From assembly GCA_016296655.1 (NCBI GenBank), contig JAEDIW010000019.1:1-44880 (forward strand): a DNA stretch of 44,880 bases, read 5' to 3'. The position numbers and the translations under genes are program-made. Positions within the stretch are counted from its first letter, which is position 1; every line of letters begins with the position of its first letter. The DNA comes from Treponema sp. (lineage in GTDB: Bacteria > Spirochaetota > Spirochaetia > Treponematales > Treponemataceae). The notes under the pieces were generated by a model, which saw only the letters and a program-made list of their open reading frames with translations, was not told the origin of the DNA and ran no database searches. This document shows positions 8,276 to 17,314 of this stretch, one piece after another.

Positions 8276-8319
8276 CAAAAAAAAAAACAGGCAGATGAAA
8301 CTGATTTTTCATTCTGCCT
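8276..8319 (-). terminator. Intrinsic terminator, minus strand
   Basis: CAGGCAGATGAA (8287-8298) pairs with TTCATTCTGCCTG (8307-8319, one bulge). On the - strand the stem is followed by a run of ten or more T. It can stop transcripts coming through thrS, about 260 nt downstream of its stop, and may also cap the + strand mRNA of the outer-membrane protein. Confidence 0.7.
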
Positions 8320-8402
8320 GCCATTACTCAGCACTTGATACGATTAGTCAGCACTTTCCGTCAAATTGCCGTAATTCATTGATTTACGAACAATTAGCTG
8401 CA

Positions 8403-8538
8403 TTAAGGGTTTAAAACAAGCCCTTAAAACTGCAAAATCAAGGCCTTGAGCAATAGAGTGCCTTGTCTTGACGTATTCAATGTTAACACTGAAAAATCCT
8501 CAATAAGATTTATTCAGTGTTTCCTTAGAAAATTGCTC
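8403..8538. repeat. Nested inverted repeats in the 8320-8582 gap
   Basis: No gene is seen in 8320-8582. It contains TTAAGGG/CCCTTAA (8403-8409/8421-8427), then AACACTGAA...TTCAGTGTT (about 8484-8521). The latter lies inside an outer pair GAGCAAT...ATTGCTC (about 8449-8538). These could form a branched structure downstream of thrS. A role is not known. Confidence 0.4.
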
Positions 8539-8582
8539 TAATCTACCAAAATAAAATTCAACATATAAAAGAATTTTTATAG

Positions 8583-10337
8583 CTAAATTCCAATTACGTG
8601 GTTATTAACCTTGTCCTGAACATAAGCAATAAAGTCTTCCAGTTTGAAAGTCTGCTGCGGAATCTTTGAACTAAAGCGGAAACGCACAGTTACAGTGCCT
8701 TCGTCTTTTTCTTTCTGTCCGACAACCAGAATATAGGGTGTTTTATGTTCCATAGAAATCTGCTTGATTTTTGACTTCATGTTGCTGTCATCAAGATATG
8801 CATTTGAACGAATATCTGCTGCAATCAAAGCTTCATTAACTTGTTTTGCATAATCATCAAATTCTGGGGCAACAGGAACAACAGCTGCCTGCTCAAACGC
8901 AAGCCATGTAGGGAACGCACCGGCAAAATTTTCAATAAGAATGCCAAGGAAGCGTTCAAAACTTCCCAAAATTGCACGATGGAGCATAACAGGGTGATGT
9001 TTCTGGTTATCTGCTCCAATATAAGTCGCATCCAGACGCTCAGCAGAAGGCAGCTGATAGTCAACCTGAATTGTTCCGCACTGCCATTCACGACCTAAGC
9101 AGTCATAAAGTTTGAATTCCAATTTTGGTCCGTAGAAAGCTCCTTCACCAGGCTGAATTTCATATTCCAGACCAGCTTCATGACAGGCATCTGACAAAGC
9201 CTTTTCTGCTCTTTCCCATGTTTCCAAATCTCCAACATGATCTTCAGGCATTGTAGAAAATTTTACAACAAGTTCATCAAAACCAAAATCATGGTAAACA
9301 GCTTTCAACAGCTTGCAGAATTTTGCAACTTCAGGACCAATCTGTTCTTCTGTACAAAGAATATGGGCATCGTCCTGAACAAAACCGCGAACACGCATTA
9401 CACCATGCAAAGTTCCTGACGGCTCGTTTCTTACATCATGTCCAAATTCTGCAAGACGAAGCGGCAAATCTTTGTAAGAACGCTGCTTTGCTTTAAAAAT
9501 TTCAAGAGCGCCAGGACAGTTCATTGGTTTTATGGCAAAAAGCCGCTTTTCAGATTCCGTAATGAACATGTTTTTCTGGTAATGGCCCCAATGACCTGAA
9601 CGCTCCCACAATGTACGTGGCATAATTGCAGGGGTATTAACTTCCTGATAGCCGTCCCGGCGAACCATTCTGCGCATATAATCCTGCATGGTTGTATAAA
9701 TTGTCCAGCCGTTTGGATGCCAGAAAATCTGACCTGGATCTTCTGCGTCCAGATGGAATAAGTCCATTTCTACACCGATTTTTCTATGATCACGTTTTTC
9801 TGCTTCTGCAATCATTGCAAGATAATCTTTCAAATCATTTGGTTTTGCAAAAGCAACTGCATAAATACGAGTTAAAGTTTCTCGGTTCGAATCGCCGCGC
9901 CAATATGCACCTGCAATTTTTGTAAGCTTAAAGCCCTGTGCATTAATTTCTTTTGTATTTGCAACATGAGGCCCGCGGCACAAATCCAGATACCCATCCT
10001 GTTCGTAAGTGGTTATGGTTGCGTCTGAAGGGAGGTCTTCAATAAGTTCAACTTTATAAGGCTCATCCTTAAAAAGCTCAAGAGCTTCAGCTTTTGTTAC
10101 TTCCTTACGCACAAAATCGTGATTGCCAGAAATAATACGACGCATTTCCTTTTCAATTGCTGGAAAATCTGCGTCAGAAATCTTTTTGTCTTTTGGGAAA
10201 TCAAAATCGTAGTAGAACCCATTTTCAATTGCAGGTCCAATCGCAATTTTTGTTCCTGGAAAAAGATTTTTTACAGCTTCAGCCATAACGTGAGCGCAAC
10301 TGTGGCGCATTGTCTGTAATTTTTCATCAACAGCCAT
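8583..10337 (-). CDS. thrS: Threonyl-tRNA synthetase lacking the TGS domain
   Basis: ThrRS charges tRNA-Thr with threonine and hydrolyses Ser-tRNA-Thr. The 584-aa product is about 55-60 aa shorter than E. coli ThrRS because it starts directly at the editing domain. Editing motifs are HSCAH near residue 13 and DLCRGPH. The class II core shows KPMNCPGAL (zinc Cys), RNEPSGTLHGVMRVRGF (motif 2), QDDAHIL and HRAILGSFERFLGILIE (motif 3). The C-terminal anticodon-binding domain reads VVPVAPEFDDYA...SNMKSKIKQIS. The start at 10337 is chosen for the SD AAGGTG 6 nt upstream and because homology begins there; an upstream in-frame ATG at 10352 overlaps the SD. A consensus promoter lies 35-63 nt upstream. 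No T-box is seen. Monocistronic. Confidence 0.96.
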   Translation of the reverse strand: MAVDEKLQTMRHSCAHVMAEAVKNLFPGTKIAIGPAIENGFYYDFDFPKDKKISDADFPAIEKEMRRIISGNHDFVRKEVTKAEALELFKDEPYKVELIEDLPSDATITTYEQDGYLDLCRGPHVANTKEINAQGFKLTKIAGAYWRGDSNRETLTRIYAVAFAKPNDLKDYLAMIAEAEKRDHRKIGVEMDLFHLDAEDPGQIFWHPNGWTIYTTMQDYMRRMVRRDGYQEVNTPAIMPRTLWERSGHWGHYQKNMFITESEKRLFAIKPMNCPGALEIFKAKQRSYKDLPLRLAEFGHDVRNEPSGTLHGVMRVRGFVQDDAHILCTEEQIGPEVAKFCKLLKAVYHDFGFDELVVKFSTMPEDHVGDLETWERAEKALSDACHEAGLEYEIQPGEGAFYGPKLEFKLYDCLGREWQCGTIQVDYQLPSAERLDATYIGADNQKHHPVMLHRAILGSFERFLGILIENFAGAFPTWLAFEQAAVVPVAPEFDDYAKQVNEALIAADIRSNAYLDDSNMKSKIKQISMEHKTPYILVVGQKEKDEGTVTVRFRFSSKIPQQTFKLEDFIAYVQDKVNNHVIGI

Positions 10338-10371
10338 AAAAATCACCTTCAAATCATAAATATATCAGTTT

Positions 10372-10400
10372 AGGATAAAGAAATAGCAGTTTGTTGTCAA
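10372..10400 (-). promoter_or_regulatory. thrS promoter
   Basis: On the - strand, TTGACA (+ coordinates 10395-10400), a 17-nt spacer and TATCCT (10372-10377) predict a transcript start near 10365 and a short leader of about 28 nt. Confidence 0.7.
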
Positions 10401-10426
10401 TCTTACGAAAATCTTACGGAATTTAA

Positions 10427-10633
10427 GGACAAAGGATTGGAAAGGTGGCTCTGCCAGCCGCTGTCCCAAAATTCAAGTTAATACTGTCATTTTCGAATTT
10501 CGGAAGCGCTACGCTATATCCAGTTTAGATGCTGAAATAAATTCAGCTTAGACAGCGGCCGTAGGCGAAAGCCGTAGCCTTGGAAAGCCTGGTTTTGTTG
10601 AGCGCGTGAAACAAGCGAAACAAAATGGCCCCT
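10427..10633 (+). repeat. Family A palindromic repeat with a nested family B element
   Basis: The head is GGACAAAGGATTGG and the tail is GGAAAGCCTGG, then a TTTTGTT...AACAAAA-type hairpin, then TGGCCCC (ending 10632). Between them a 103-bp insert is bounded by perfect 9-bp inverted repeats GCCGCTGTC (10457-10465) and GACAGCGGC (10551-10559). It carries the family B core TGTCATTTTCGAATTT. This element makes up most of the 10338-10734 gap. No protein is supported. Confidence 0.65.
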
Positions 10634-10641
10634 GCATACCT

Positions 10642-10673
10642 AAAAAAAGGGACTCACCCAAAGGCAAGTCCCT
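10642..10673 (-). terminator. Intrinsic terminator of the flavoprotein reductase gene
   Basis: AGGGACT (10648-10654) pairs with AGTCCCT (10667-10673). On the - strand a T7 run follows, about 60 nt past the stop at 10735. Confidence 0.85.
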
Positions 10674-10734
10674 GAAAATCGATTAAGAAAACCTCTTAAA
10701 ACACCAGGCTTTTTGAAGTCCCCTTAAGTGCAAC

Positions 10735-13314
10735 TTATTTGTTGTCAGCCTTAATTGCATTAGCTGCTGTACGTCCTGAAACGAAGATTTCTACGATAGC
10801 GTTTCCACCAAGACGGTTACCACCGTGGATACCTCCAGTAACTTCACCAGCTGCATAAAGGCCAGGAATAATCTTGCCAGATGCATCCAGAACGTGGCGG
10901 TTAACGTCAACTTTCAAACCACCCATTGTGTGATGTGTAGAAGGAGCCATGACACGAACCTTAATCTTTACTCCGTCAAGTTTGTATGTTGATGGATCAA
11001 AGCTTCCGTCAGCTTTCTTCTGAGCTTCACCAATAAGTGCTGTCCAACCAGTTTTTTCAACATCAAGTTTGCTTTCTGTTCCTGTCATAAGAGCCATATC
11101 GTATTCTTCGATTGTCTTTCTTACAACGTCTGCATCGCATGCAAAGCCAAGTTTTTTGAACAGTTCGCCAAACTGGTCTACAGTACGTGTATACTGTCTC
11201 CATTCAACATCAGCTTCCCATGTTTCTGGAGTTTTTGGAGTTCCATAAGGATATGGACCTGGGATGAACTGCTTTGAGTTAGCAAGTTCAATGAATACAC
11301 CCTGTGAACCGTCTTTATCAATACCGTTAGCAAGTTCAGCAAGAGACAGAACGTCGCGTTCTGATGTTTCGTTTACAAAGCGTTTTCCTGTTGTTGGATT
11401 GATGTAGATGGCATAGTTACCGCCACCAAAAGCAAGCTGACCGTTGTCAATCCAAGAAATTGGCATCAACTGAGTAAAGTCCATACCTGTTGTAGCAGCG
11501 TTTGCACCTTCACCCATTCTAATACCGTCACCAACCTGTGAAGAGCGGTTTGTTGTCTTTGTCTGTTCTGTGATTTTGCCTGCAAGCCAGTAGTCGTTTG
11601 TCTTTAAAACCAATGGAACATTAGCTGCATAACCACCAGTACTGATTACAACACCTTTTTTAGCATGAGCTGTAACTGGTGTTCCGTCAAATCTAACAGC
11701 TTTAACACCTGTTACTTTTCCGTTTTCAACGATAAGTTCTTTTACTTCAGTACGGAGCATAATCTGGTTTTCAGCACTGCCTTCTTTGATTGTCTTCAAA
11801 CATGGAGCAAAGTAAGCACCCCACTGGCCGCCTTCTGGTTTACCGTCTTTATTGCCGTCTGAATCGTCCCAGTCAAGCTTTGTTGTTGTAAATTCGTTTT
11901 CACGATGCCACAGAGCACCAATAAGTGTTGGCTGTCTGTCTTCGATAAATGCAGCACCCTGAGCTTCAAGCCATGGCTTAAGATCCTGACCATCTTCAAT
12001 AAACTGTTTTACAAGAGCAACGTCACCATAAATCCACTTTGTATAATCCTGATTTGGACGAAGACCGCCATAGTAGGTCTGGAAAATGTGGAGATTCAGT
12101 GTAGAGAACAATGTAAGGTTAGATTCATTGATTCCTTTGTCAAGCTTTGGCTGAGCCCATGCAAGGTAAGCCTTGATTTCTTTCTTAAGAGCCTGAAGTG
12201 TAGGCAGATATTCAGCATGAACACCATGTTTTGAAAGGTGCTTGATATCACCTGCAACAAACCAGTCTTTTGCGTTTGTACCATCAAAAGGCTTTTCGCT
12301 CCAGCCAAGGATTTCCTTAAGAATTGTAATGTTTCCGTTTGCAGATTTTACCTTGTTGTAAGTTTTGCCGTCAAATGGATAAACCCCTGTAGTTGCGTCT
12401 GGATTTTTTGGATCCCAAACCAGATATGGCATTACAGACTGGAACTGTCCGCCAGATACCAAAGTGTTACCACCAACTTCTACGTTTTTATCAAAAACAA
12501 GAACTGTATTTCCGTTCTGTACAGACTGTGCAGCAGCACCCATACCGGCACCACCAGCACCAACTACAATAACGTCAACAGTTTTTTCGATTGGAGCCTG
12601 AGGAGCATGAACAACAGTGTTCTTCTTGAATTCTTCAATTTTTGAAGCACCAGCTTTTGCAGCGGCGTCGTTCAAAGCATTTTTTACTGCCAGAGATGTG
12701 AATGTTGCACCAGAAACAATGTCAATGCCAGAACCGTTGGCTTCGATTGCATCCTTGAACATGATTGGGTAAACAGGAGTACCTACATGAGGTGTTTCCC
12801 TTGAAGATTTTACCTTGATGTCGGTAATTGCTTTATCGCTGAAAGTAACTTCAAGTGTTAATTTACCGTTCATTCCGGCTGCAGAACCTTCATAAGTACC
12901 AGCCTTGTAAGTAACAGCTACATTTTTGCGTGGAGCTTTTGCTACAGAACCAGTATCAGCAGCTCCTGATTTTGCCAAAGCTGCTTTTGCGGCTTCAATA
13001 ACAGCTTTAGATGTCATTGTTGCACCTGAAATTGTATCAACATTTGCTGTCTGAGCCTTTACAATTGCAGCAGGGATATCTTTTATAGCTGCATCAGAAA
13101 TTCCTGGAGTTTCTGAATGTTTAGAAACTGCCACAGATTTAATTTTGCTAGAAGTAACAGTTACAGTAACTTCTACATCACCATTACGACCTTTTGCAGA
13201 GCTGGTATAAGTACCAGCCTTGTACTTGCCACCATTTGATGAACAAGCACCCAATGAAACCAGCAAAGCCAGAGAAGCTGCTACTGAAATCATTGTAGAA
13301 GCAAAATTCTTCAT
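10735..13314 (-). CDS. Lipid-anchored flavoprotein reductase: two covalent-FMN domains plus FAD-dependent fumarate/urocanate-reductase-like domain
   Basis: The 859-aa product begins with a lipoprotein signal (lipobox LGAC, C24), so it acts outside the cytoplasmic membrane. Two FMN_bind domains follow. The first (about 28-115) has DTISGAT (93-99) and the second (about 135-220) has DIVSGAT (198-204); T99 and T204 are the expected ApbE flavinylation sites. From about 245 an FAD_binding_2 domain begins with VIVVGAGGAGMGAA and GGNTLVSGG. FVNETSERDVLS, HHTMGGLKV and the C-terminal HGGNRLGGNAIVE match active-site and FAD motifs of the soluble flavocytochrome-type fumarate reductase/urocanate reductase family. 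The substrate cannot be told. Two FMN domains rather than one is unusual. An SD AGGAGG precedes the ATG. It is divergent from a DsbD-like/polyferredoxin operon, a plausible electron source. ApbE is not in the window. Confidence 0.92.
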   Translation of the reverse strand: MKNFASTMISVAASLALLVSLGACSSNGGKYKAGTYTSSAKGRNGDVEVTVTVTSSKIKSVAVSKHSETPGISDAAIKDIPAAIVKAQTANVDTISGATMTSKAVIEAAKAALAKSGAADTGSVAKAPRKNVAVTYKAGTYEGSAAGMNGKLTLEVTFSDKAITDIKVKSSRETPHVGTPVYPIMFKDAIEANGSGIDIVSGATFTSLAVKNALNDAAAKAGASKIEEFKKNTVVHAPQAPIEKTVDVIVVGAGGAGMGAAAQSVQNGNTVLVFDKNVEVGGNTLVSGGQFQSVMPYLVWDPKNPDATTGVYPFDGKTYNKVKSANGNITILKEILGWSEKPFDGTNAKDWFVAGDIKHLSKHGVHAEYLPTLQALKKEIKAYLAWAQPKLDKGINESNLTLFSTLNLHIFQTYYGGLRPNQDYTKWIYGDVALVKQFIEDGQDLKPWLEAQGAAFIEDRQPTLIGALWHRENEFTTTKLDWDDSDGNKDGKPEGGQWGAYFAPCLKTIKEGSAENQIMLRTEVKELIVENGKVTGVKAVRFDGTPVTAHAKKGVVISTGGYAANVPLVLKTNDYWLAGKITEQTKTTNRSSQVGDGIRMGEGANAATTGMDFTQLMPISWIDNGQLAFGGGNYAIYINPTTGKRFVNETSERDVLSLAELANGIDKDGSQGVFIELANSKQFIPGPYPYGTPKTPETWEADVEWRQYTRTVDQFGELFKKLGFACDADVVRKTIEEYDMALMTGTESKLDVEKTGWTALIGEAQKKADGSFDPSTYKLDGVKIKVRVMAPSTHHTMGGLKVDVNRHVLDASGKIIPGLYAAGEVTGGIHGGNRLGGNAIVEIFVSGRTAANAIKADNK

Positions 13315-13552
13315 AAATCCTCCTACTTTTTATTTAAAAAAGAATCGTTTTTATGGTAAAGCAGATTTATTTCTTTATCAATAAAAATCTGTAAAAAACT
13401 GATATTTTAGTATTTTATTTTAGGAATTTCACAGGAGCAGCCTGTTGTTACCCAGTGAATTCTGCAGCTTACTTTCAGATTTTTGCATCTTGCCTAAAAT
13501 GCAGTTTTTTCTTCCTCATTTATTTTATAGAGTTCCTGCAATGGAGGTTTTA

Positions 13553-14200
13553 ATGTTTTTAGAGGCAATTCTTCTGGGGCTTTCAACAGGAACTTACTGC
13601 GCAATGTACTGCGGCCCTGCTTTGATTCCATTTCTGTGCGGAACAGAAAAAATTTCATACAGACGCAATGCTTTGCTGACGGGAACCTTTCTGATTTCAA
13701 GGCTGTTTGTATATTTTGCTCTAGGATTTTTCCTGACTCGGCTTGGAATTCTTTCCGCTGAATTTTTTGATCCGTATTTTGCAAGAAAACTTTCAGTTTA
13801 TGCATATATTTTCTGCGGAGCGTCCTTGCTTTTGAATTCGTTCTCAGTGAAATTTCCCTGGAGTAAAGGTGAATGCAGATGTTCCGTTCTGAAAATTGCG
13901 GGAAATGATTTTTTGACAGCTGTTTTTACCGGCATGGCAATAGGGCTTCATATATGCGCTCCACTTTGGACAGCTATTGCAAGGTCAGTTTTTGCCGAAA
14001 GCAGAACGAGCGGAATTTTTTATCTTCTGTTTTTCTATGCAGGCACGCTTCCGTTTTTTATACCAGTACTTGGAATTCCATTCGCACAGAAAGCCCTTCC
14101 AGCTGTAAAACGAGTTTCTAGAATTGTTCAGTTTCTGCTTGGAATTTATTTTTTGGTTTTGGAAGGCGCTGTAAATTTGTTTTTCCAGGGGAATTTTTAA
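13553..14200 (+). CDS. DsbD_2/TauE-like integral membrane protein, putative electron or metal transfer
   Basis: The 215-aa product has about six membrane segments and belongs by appearance to the cytochrome-biogenesis/DsbD_2 (COG2836-like) group. TYCAMYCGP (C16, C20) in the first helix and GLHICAPLW in the second half echo the paired Cys/Pro motifs of that family. The loop between them holds GECRC. Relatives pass reducing power across the membrane or accompany copper handling and FixG/CcoG-type ferredoxins. The start at 13553 is fixed by GGAGG 5 nt upstream; an in-frame ATG at 13445 would add 36 non-conserved residues. The stop TAA shares its last A with the ATG of the next gene, so the two are translationally coupled. 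It heads the operon that faces the flavoprotein reductase. Confidence 0.8.
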   Translation: MFLEAILLGLSTGTYCAMYCGPALIPFLCGTEKISYRRNALLTGTFLISRLFVYFALGFFLTRLGILSAEFFDPYFARKLSVYAYIFCGASLLLNSFSVKFPWSKGECRCSVLKIAGNDFLTAVFTGMAIGLHICAPLWTAIARSVFAESRTSGIFYLLFFYAGTLPFFIPVLGIPFAQKALPAVKRVSRIVQFLLGIYFLVLEGAVNLFFQGNF

Positions 14201-15357
14201 TGATTGTATCGATTGTGTTTTGTTTTTTGATGTCGCTGGTTATTACATTTTTCGTTTTGGCTGGCAACGGTTTTTCGCTTATTTCAATTTTTTATGGAAT
14301 CTTTCTTTTGATACTGTATTCTGGAATGACATTTTCCGAAACCAGAAAAAAAGGAAGCAGCTCTATATTCAGAAGGATTTTTTTAATCACTTTTGCGGTG
14401 TTGTTCTGCATTTCATTTATAGGGACGCTTTTTGATGAGCGCGGAAGCATGGCAATCACAAATGAGGCTATGGCGAGCAGCGAGCTTCCATTCTGCCACA
14501 TTGCAATTCCTCAGGTTCTTCTGCCATTCCTTATTACAAACAGCATTATTTTTCCGGCAAGAGTTACAGGACATTACACTTCCATTGCCAGTATGCTTGG
14601 TCTCTGGCTGATTTTTACGCTTACAATCGGCAGAGGCTGGTGCGGCTGGGTTTGCTTTTACGGCGGCTGGGACGAAGCCTTTTCCCATGCCTCGAAAAAG
14701 AAAAGACTAAATCTGCTCAGCCGGAACAAGGAAATAAGGGATTTTCAGTTTGGATTTTTCTTCTTTATAGTTCTGGCCTGCATTGGAACAATGTCCGCTG
14801 TTTATTGCAGCTGGTTCTGTCCTTTCAAACTGGTTACGGAATTCAATCCGATGACAACTATTCCGGGACTTATTGGCGGCGTTCTTTTTATAGGTCTTTT
14901 CCTAGGATTAGCAGTTATCCTTCCTTTAGTGACAAAACGCAGAACGCAGTGCAGCACACTTTGTCCATTTGGTGCATTTGCTTCATTAACAGACAGAGTG
15001 AGCATTTTCAAAATGGAAATTGATACTGAAAAATGTATAGGCTGCCTGAAATGCGCGAATGCCTGCCCGTTTGGTGCGCTCGATATAGAAACCATCCGCC
15101 AGAAAAAAGGAGCCCCGGAACTTACATGTGCAAAGTGCGGAGAATGTGTTTCCGTTTGCCCGGCAAATGCTATTTCCTATCAGTTCAGGTTTGCCTCAAA
15201 ATGCAAAATTCCTGCACCATCTTCAAAATTTGAAAAAGTAATTCGCAGTTTTCTTGACCCTGCAAATTTGTTCAGATTTGTAGCATTTACATTTGGAACT
15301 GTCATGTCAGGAAGTTTTGCTGTTGATTCTATTTCAAGGATTTTAGCAAGCCTGTAA
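14200..15357 (+). CDS. NapH/CcoG-like membrane polyferredoxin
   Basis: The 385-aa product has four to six membrane helices. The cysteine motifs include GRGWCGWVC (about 147-153), CSWFCPF (about 204) and CSTLCPFGAF (about 251), typical of the NapH/NosR/CcoG group. Two ferredoxin clusters follow, CIGCLKCANACP (about 279) and CAKCGECVSVCP (about 309). Such proteins carry electrons across or along the cytoplasmic membrane through [4Fe-4S] centres. The coupled DsbD-like gene and the facing flavinylated lipoprotein suggest it delivers electrons to extracytoplasmic flavins, as known for some flavinylation-linked loci; this is inference. No nap, nos or cbb3 oxidase genes are nearby. The ATG overlaps the upstream stop by one nt. 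Confidence 0.88.
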   Translation: MIVSIVFCFLMSLVITFFVLAGNGFSLISIFYGIFLLILYSGMTFSETRKKGSSSIFRRIFLITFAVLFCISFIGTLFDERGSMAITNEAMASSELPFCHIAIPQVLLPFLITNSIIFPARVTGHYTSIASMLGLWLIFTLTIGRGWCGWVCFYGGWDEAFSHASKKKRLNLLSRNKEIRDFQFGFFFFIVLACIGTMSAVYCSWFCPFKLVTEFNPMTTIPGLIGGVLFIGLFLGLAVILPLVTKRRTQCSTLCPFGAFASLTDRVSIFKMEIDTEKCIGCLKCANACPFGALDIETIRQKKGAPELTCAKCGECVSVCPANAISYQFRFASKCKIPAPSSKFEKVIRSFLDPANLFRFVAFTFGTVMSGSFAVDSISRILASL

Positions 15358-15415
15358 AAAACGAAGCTAATGCGGAGCTGAATGTTCTGCAAACAATTGT
15401 TGATTGGAGTAAAAA

Positions 15416-16825
15416 ATGCTGAAAATAACTTATTATTTAAAGGCTGCTTTTTGCGCTGTTGTATGCACAGCCGGAATTTCTTTTTCGCTTATAAACAGTG
15501 ATAATATTGGTGATTTTTTTGTAAAAACCCTCCATTTAAAAACTTCGCAGGGTTTTAATGGCGGGCCAGTTGCTGCAGATTTTTTTGATGAAATAGAAGA
15601 TGAAGATGGAAGCAGACTTCTGAACTATCCTTGCTACAGCCAGTTTGTTCCAGGTTCACTTGATTTAGTCCGCTACACTGTACACCAGCCAATTTATGAA
15701 GCTGTCTGGCAACAAAATCCTGAGTACTGGCAGCTTGATTTAGAATTCAGGGAAGGAAGTCAGGAACTTCGAAATGTGATGATTTACATTGATGTAGACT
15801 GCATTCCAGGTGGTGAAAGCACGCCGCTTTTTGACAGTGCCGAGGATATTGATTTCTCCAGCCTTCATCCGTGGAATTTCGCACTTTGGCTGAACGGAAA
15901 AAGCGGAACTATCTACAATGAAAATCACAGCGAAATCTGCAAAACTGAAAATTATGTTAAGCTCGGCGGAAAAAAAATAGTTGTGCGGATTCCTCTTGCA
16001 AATAAGGAGCTTAGAAAAATTTACGCTTCAAAAAATACCTGGCATTATGTTGCCTCAGGAGCTTTTTCAAAGTGGGACACAGGAGGTTTTTTGCCAGCCG
16101 GCGGGGATGAAAAAATATACGATTTTCTTGACGGTTCTCTTGATTCAGTTTCCCGGGCTCAGCAGTTTTCCTCGCGGACTTTTTCTCCAGTGGAAGTAAA
16201 AATGCAGGAAAGCATCGCAAAATCCAATTCAGATCTTGAAAGCAAAATAAAGGAGGAATTCGCAAAAGCTCAAGAGCAGAAAATTACTCCGTTGCCAGAA
16301 GTGCCAGGCAAAGAGTCTTCATTCTCACAGAAGCTTGAATACGCAGTGTGCATTTTTGAACTGGAAATGCATGAAAAAGCTGAAAAAATTCTGGAGCAGC
16401 TTGTAAAGGAAAACAGCAGTTCATCTCTTGCAAATGCCTATTATGGTTCCTGCCTTGCAATCCGCGCAGGAAAAGCAAATGTATTTTCTGCCATGAAGCT
16501 TGTAAAACAGTCATTTGTTTATCTAGACAAGGCGGTAGAACTTTCAAAAGGAACTGAAGAAGAAATTGAAGTTCTGTTAAACCGCGCAGGAGTTGCCTCG
16601 TCAGTTCCTGAAACAGTATTCCAAAAAGCTGCTGTGGCTGCTAGGGATTATGTGCGTATTGCCGAACATTTCAAAAGTCTGGATAGAGAAAAAAAATCTT
16701 ATAAGAATGTCGTTGCTTCTGCATATTATTATGTATGCGCAGCAGAAAATTTCAGGAAAGCAAGTCTTGACGATGATGCCCAAAAATATGCTTATTATGC
16801 AGAAAAAATTTTCAAAACGCGGTAA
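15416..16825 (+). CDS. Exported protein: glucodextranase_C-like beta domain plus TPR-like helices
   Basis: The 469-aa product has an N-terminal hydrophobic signal (AAFCAVVCTAGISFSLI). Residues about 50-230 resemble the C-terminal beta-module of glucodextranase-like proteins: an acidic DEIEDEDGSRLLNYP start, FVPGSLDLVRYTV, IYIDVDCIPGG, and WHYVASGAFSKWDTGG...IYDFLDG. After a charged linker (about 245-300), helical repeats of TPR type run to the end (EYAVCIFELEMHEKAEKILEQL, ANAYYGSCLAIR). In other proteins this beta-module lies in surface glycan-active enzymes, but no catalytic domain is present here. Its place 58 nt after the polyferredoxin gene ties it to the redox locus. The role is unknown. 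SD TGGAG lies about 8 nt upstream. Confidence 0.68.
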   Translation: MLKITYYLKAAFCAVVCTAGISFSLINSDNIGDFFVKTLHLKTSQGFNGGPVAADFFDEIEDEDGSRLLNYPCYSQFVPGSLDLVRYTVHQPIYEAVWQQNPEYWQLDLEFREGSQELRNVMIYIDVDCIPGGESTPLFDSAEDIDFSSLHPWNFALWLNGKSGTIYNENHSEICKTENYVKLGGKKIVVRIPLANKELRKIYASKNTWHYVASGAFSKWDTGGFLPAGGDEKIYDFLDGSLDSVSRAQQFSSRTFSPVEVKMQESIAKSNSDLESKIKEEFAKAQEQKITPLPEVPGKESSFSQKLEYAVCIFELEMHEKAEKILEQLVKENSSSSLANAYYGSCLAIRAGKANVFSAMKLVKQSFVYLDKAVELSKGTEEEIEVLLNRAGVASSVPETVFQKAAVAARDYVRIAEHFKSLDREKKSYKNVVASAYYYVCAAENFRKASLDDDAQKYAYYAEKIFKTR

Positions 16826-16834
16826 AATAAAATC

Positions 16835-17272
16835 ATGAAAATAACAATTCTGGACAAGGACTCTGATGAAGAAGATGAGGTAATTGTAAAATGTTCGCAT
16901 CTCAGTTCCGACATACTCAGGCTGTTGAATTCTTTTAAGGCTGAAAAAACCAAACTTGTTTTTTCCAAGCTTTCAGAGATAGTTGTAATTTCCCCTGAGG
17001 AAATTTATTACTTTGAATCCGTTGACAATAATGTGTTTGCCTATACAAAAGATTCCGTGTATGAATCCAAAAGCAAGCTGTATCAGCTGGAAGAAACTCT
17101 ACTTTCCAAAGATTTTATACGGGTGAACAAAGCTGTTGTGCTTAACATAAACAAAATTACCAAACTTGTCCCGGCGTTTGGCGGAAGGTTTGAGGCAATC
17201 CTAAAAAACGGATACAAGATTATTATTTCAAGAATGTATGTGCCGCTTCTCAAGGAAAGACTTGGAATGTAG
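16835..17272 (+). CDS. LytTR-domain transcriptional regulator
   Basis: The 145-aa product has a short N-terminal region, then a LytTR DNA-binding domain (about 45-143). Recognisable motifs are EIVVISPEEIYYFESVDNNV, SKLYQLEETLLSKDFIRVNKAVVLNINKI and GRFEAILKNGYKIIISRMYV. No receiver domain is present. Such stand-alone LytTR proteins are commonly encoded beside a DUF3021 membrane protein, which is exactly the next gene, and they usually regulate their own operon. It starts 9 nt after the preceding stop with only a weak SD, suggesting coupling to the redox operon. Its DNA target is unknown; the 13.3-13.55 kb divergent region is an obvious candidate. Confidence 0.9.
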   Translation: MKITILDKDSDEEDEVIVKCSHLSSDILRLLNSFKAEKTKLVFSKLSEIVVISPEEIYYFESVDNNVFAYTKDSVYESKSKLYQLEETLLSKDFIRVNKAVVLNINKITKLVPAFGGRFEAILKNGYKIIISRMYVPLLKERLGM

Positions 17273-17314
17273 GCACAGGGCAAAAACTTTTTAATAATTT
17301 TAGGGGAGAAATTT

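Noticed and set aside
10338..10426. T-box riboswitch before thrS
   Set aside because: The predicted leader is only about 28 nt and contains no T-box sequence or terminator.
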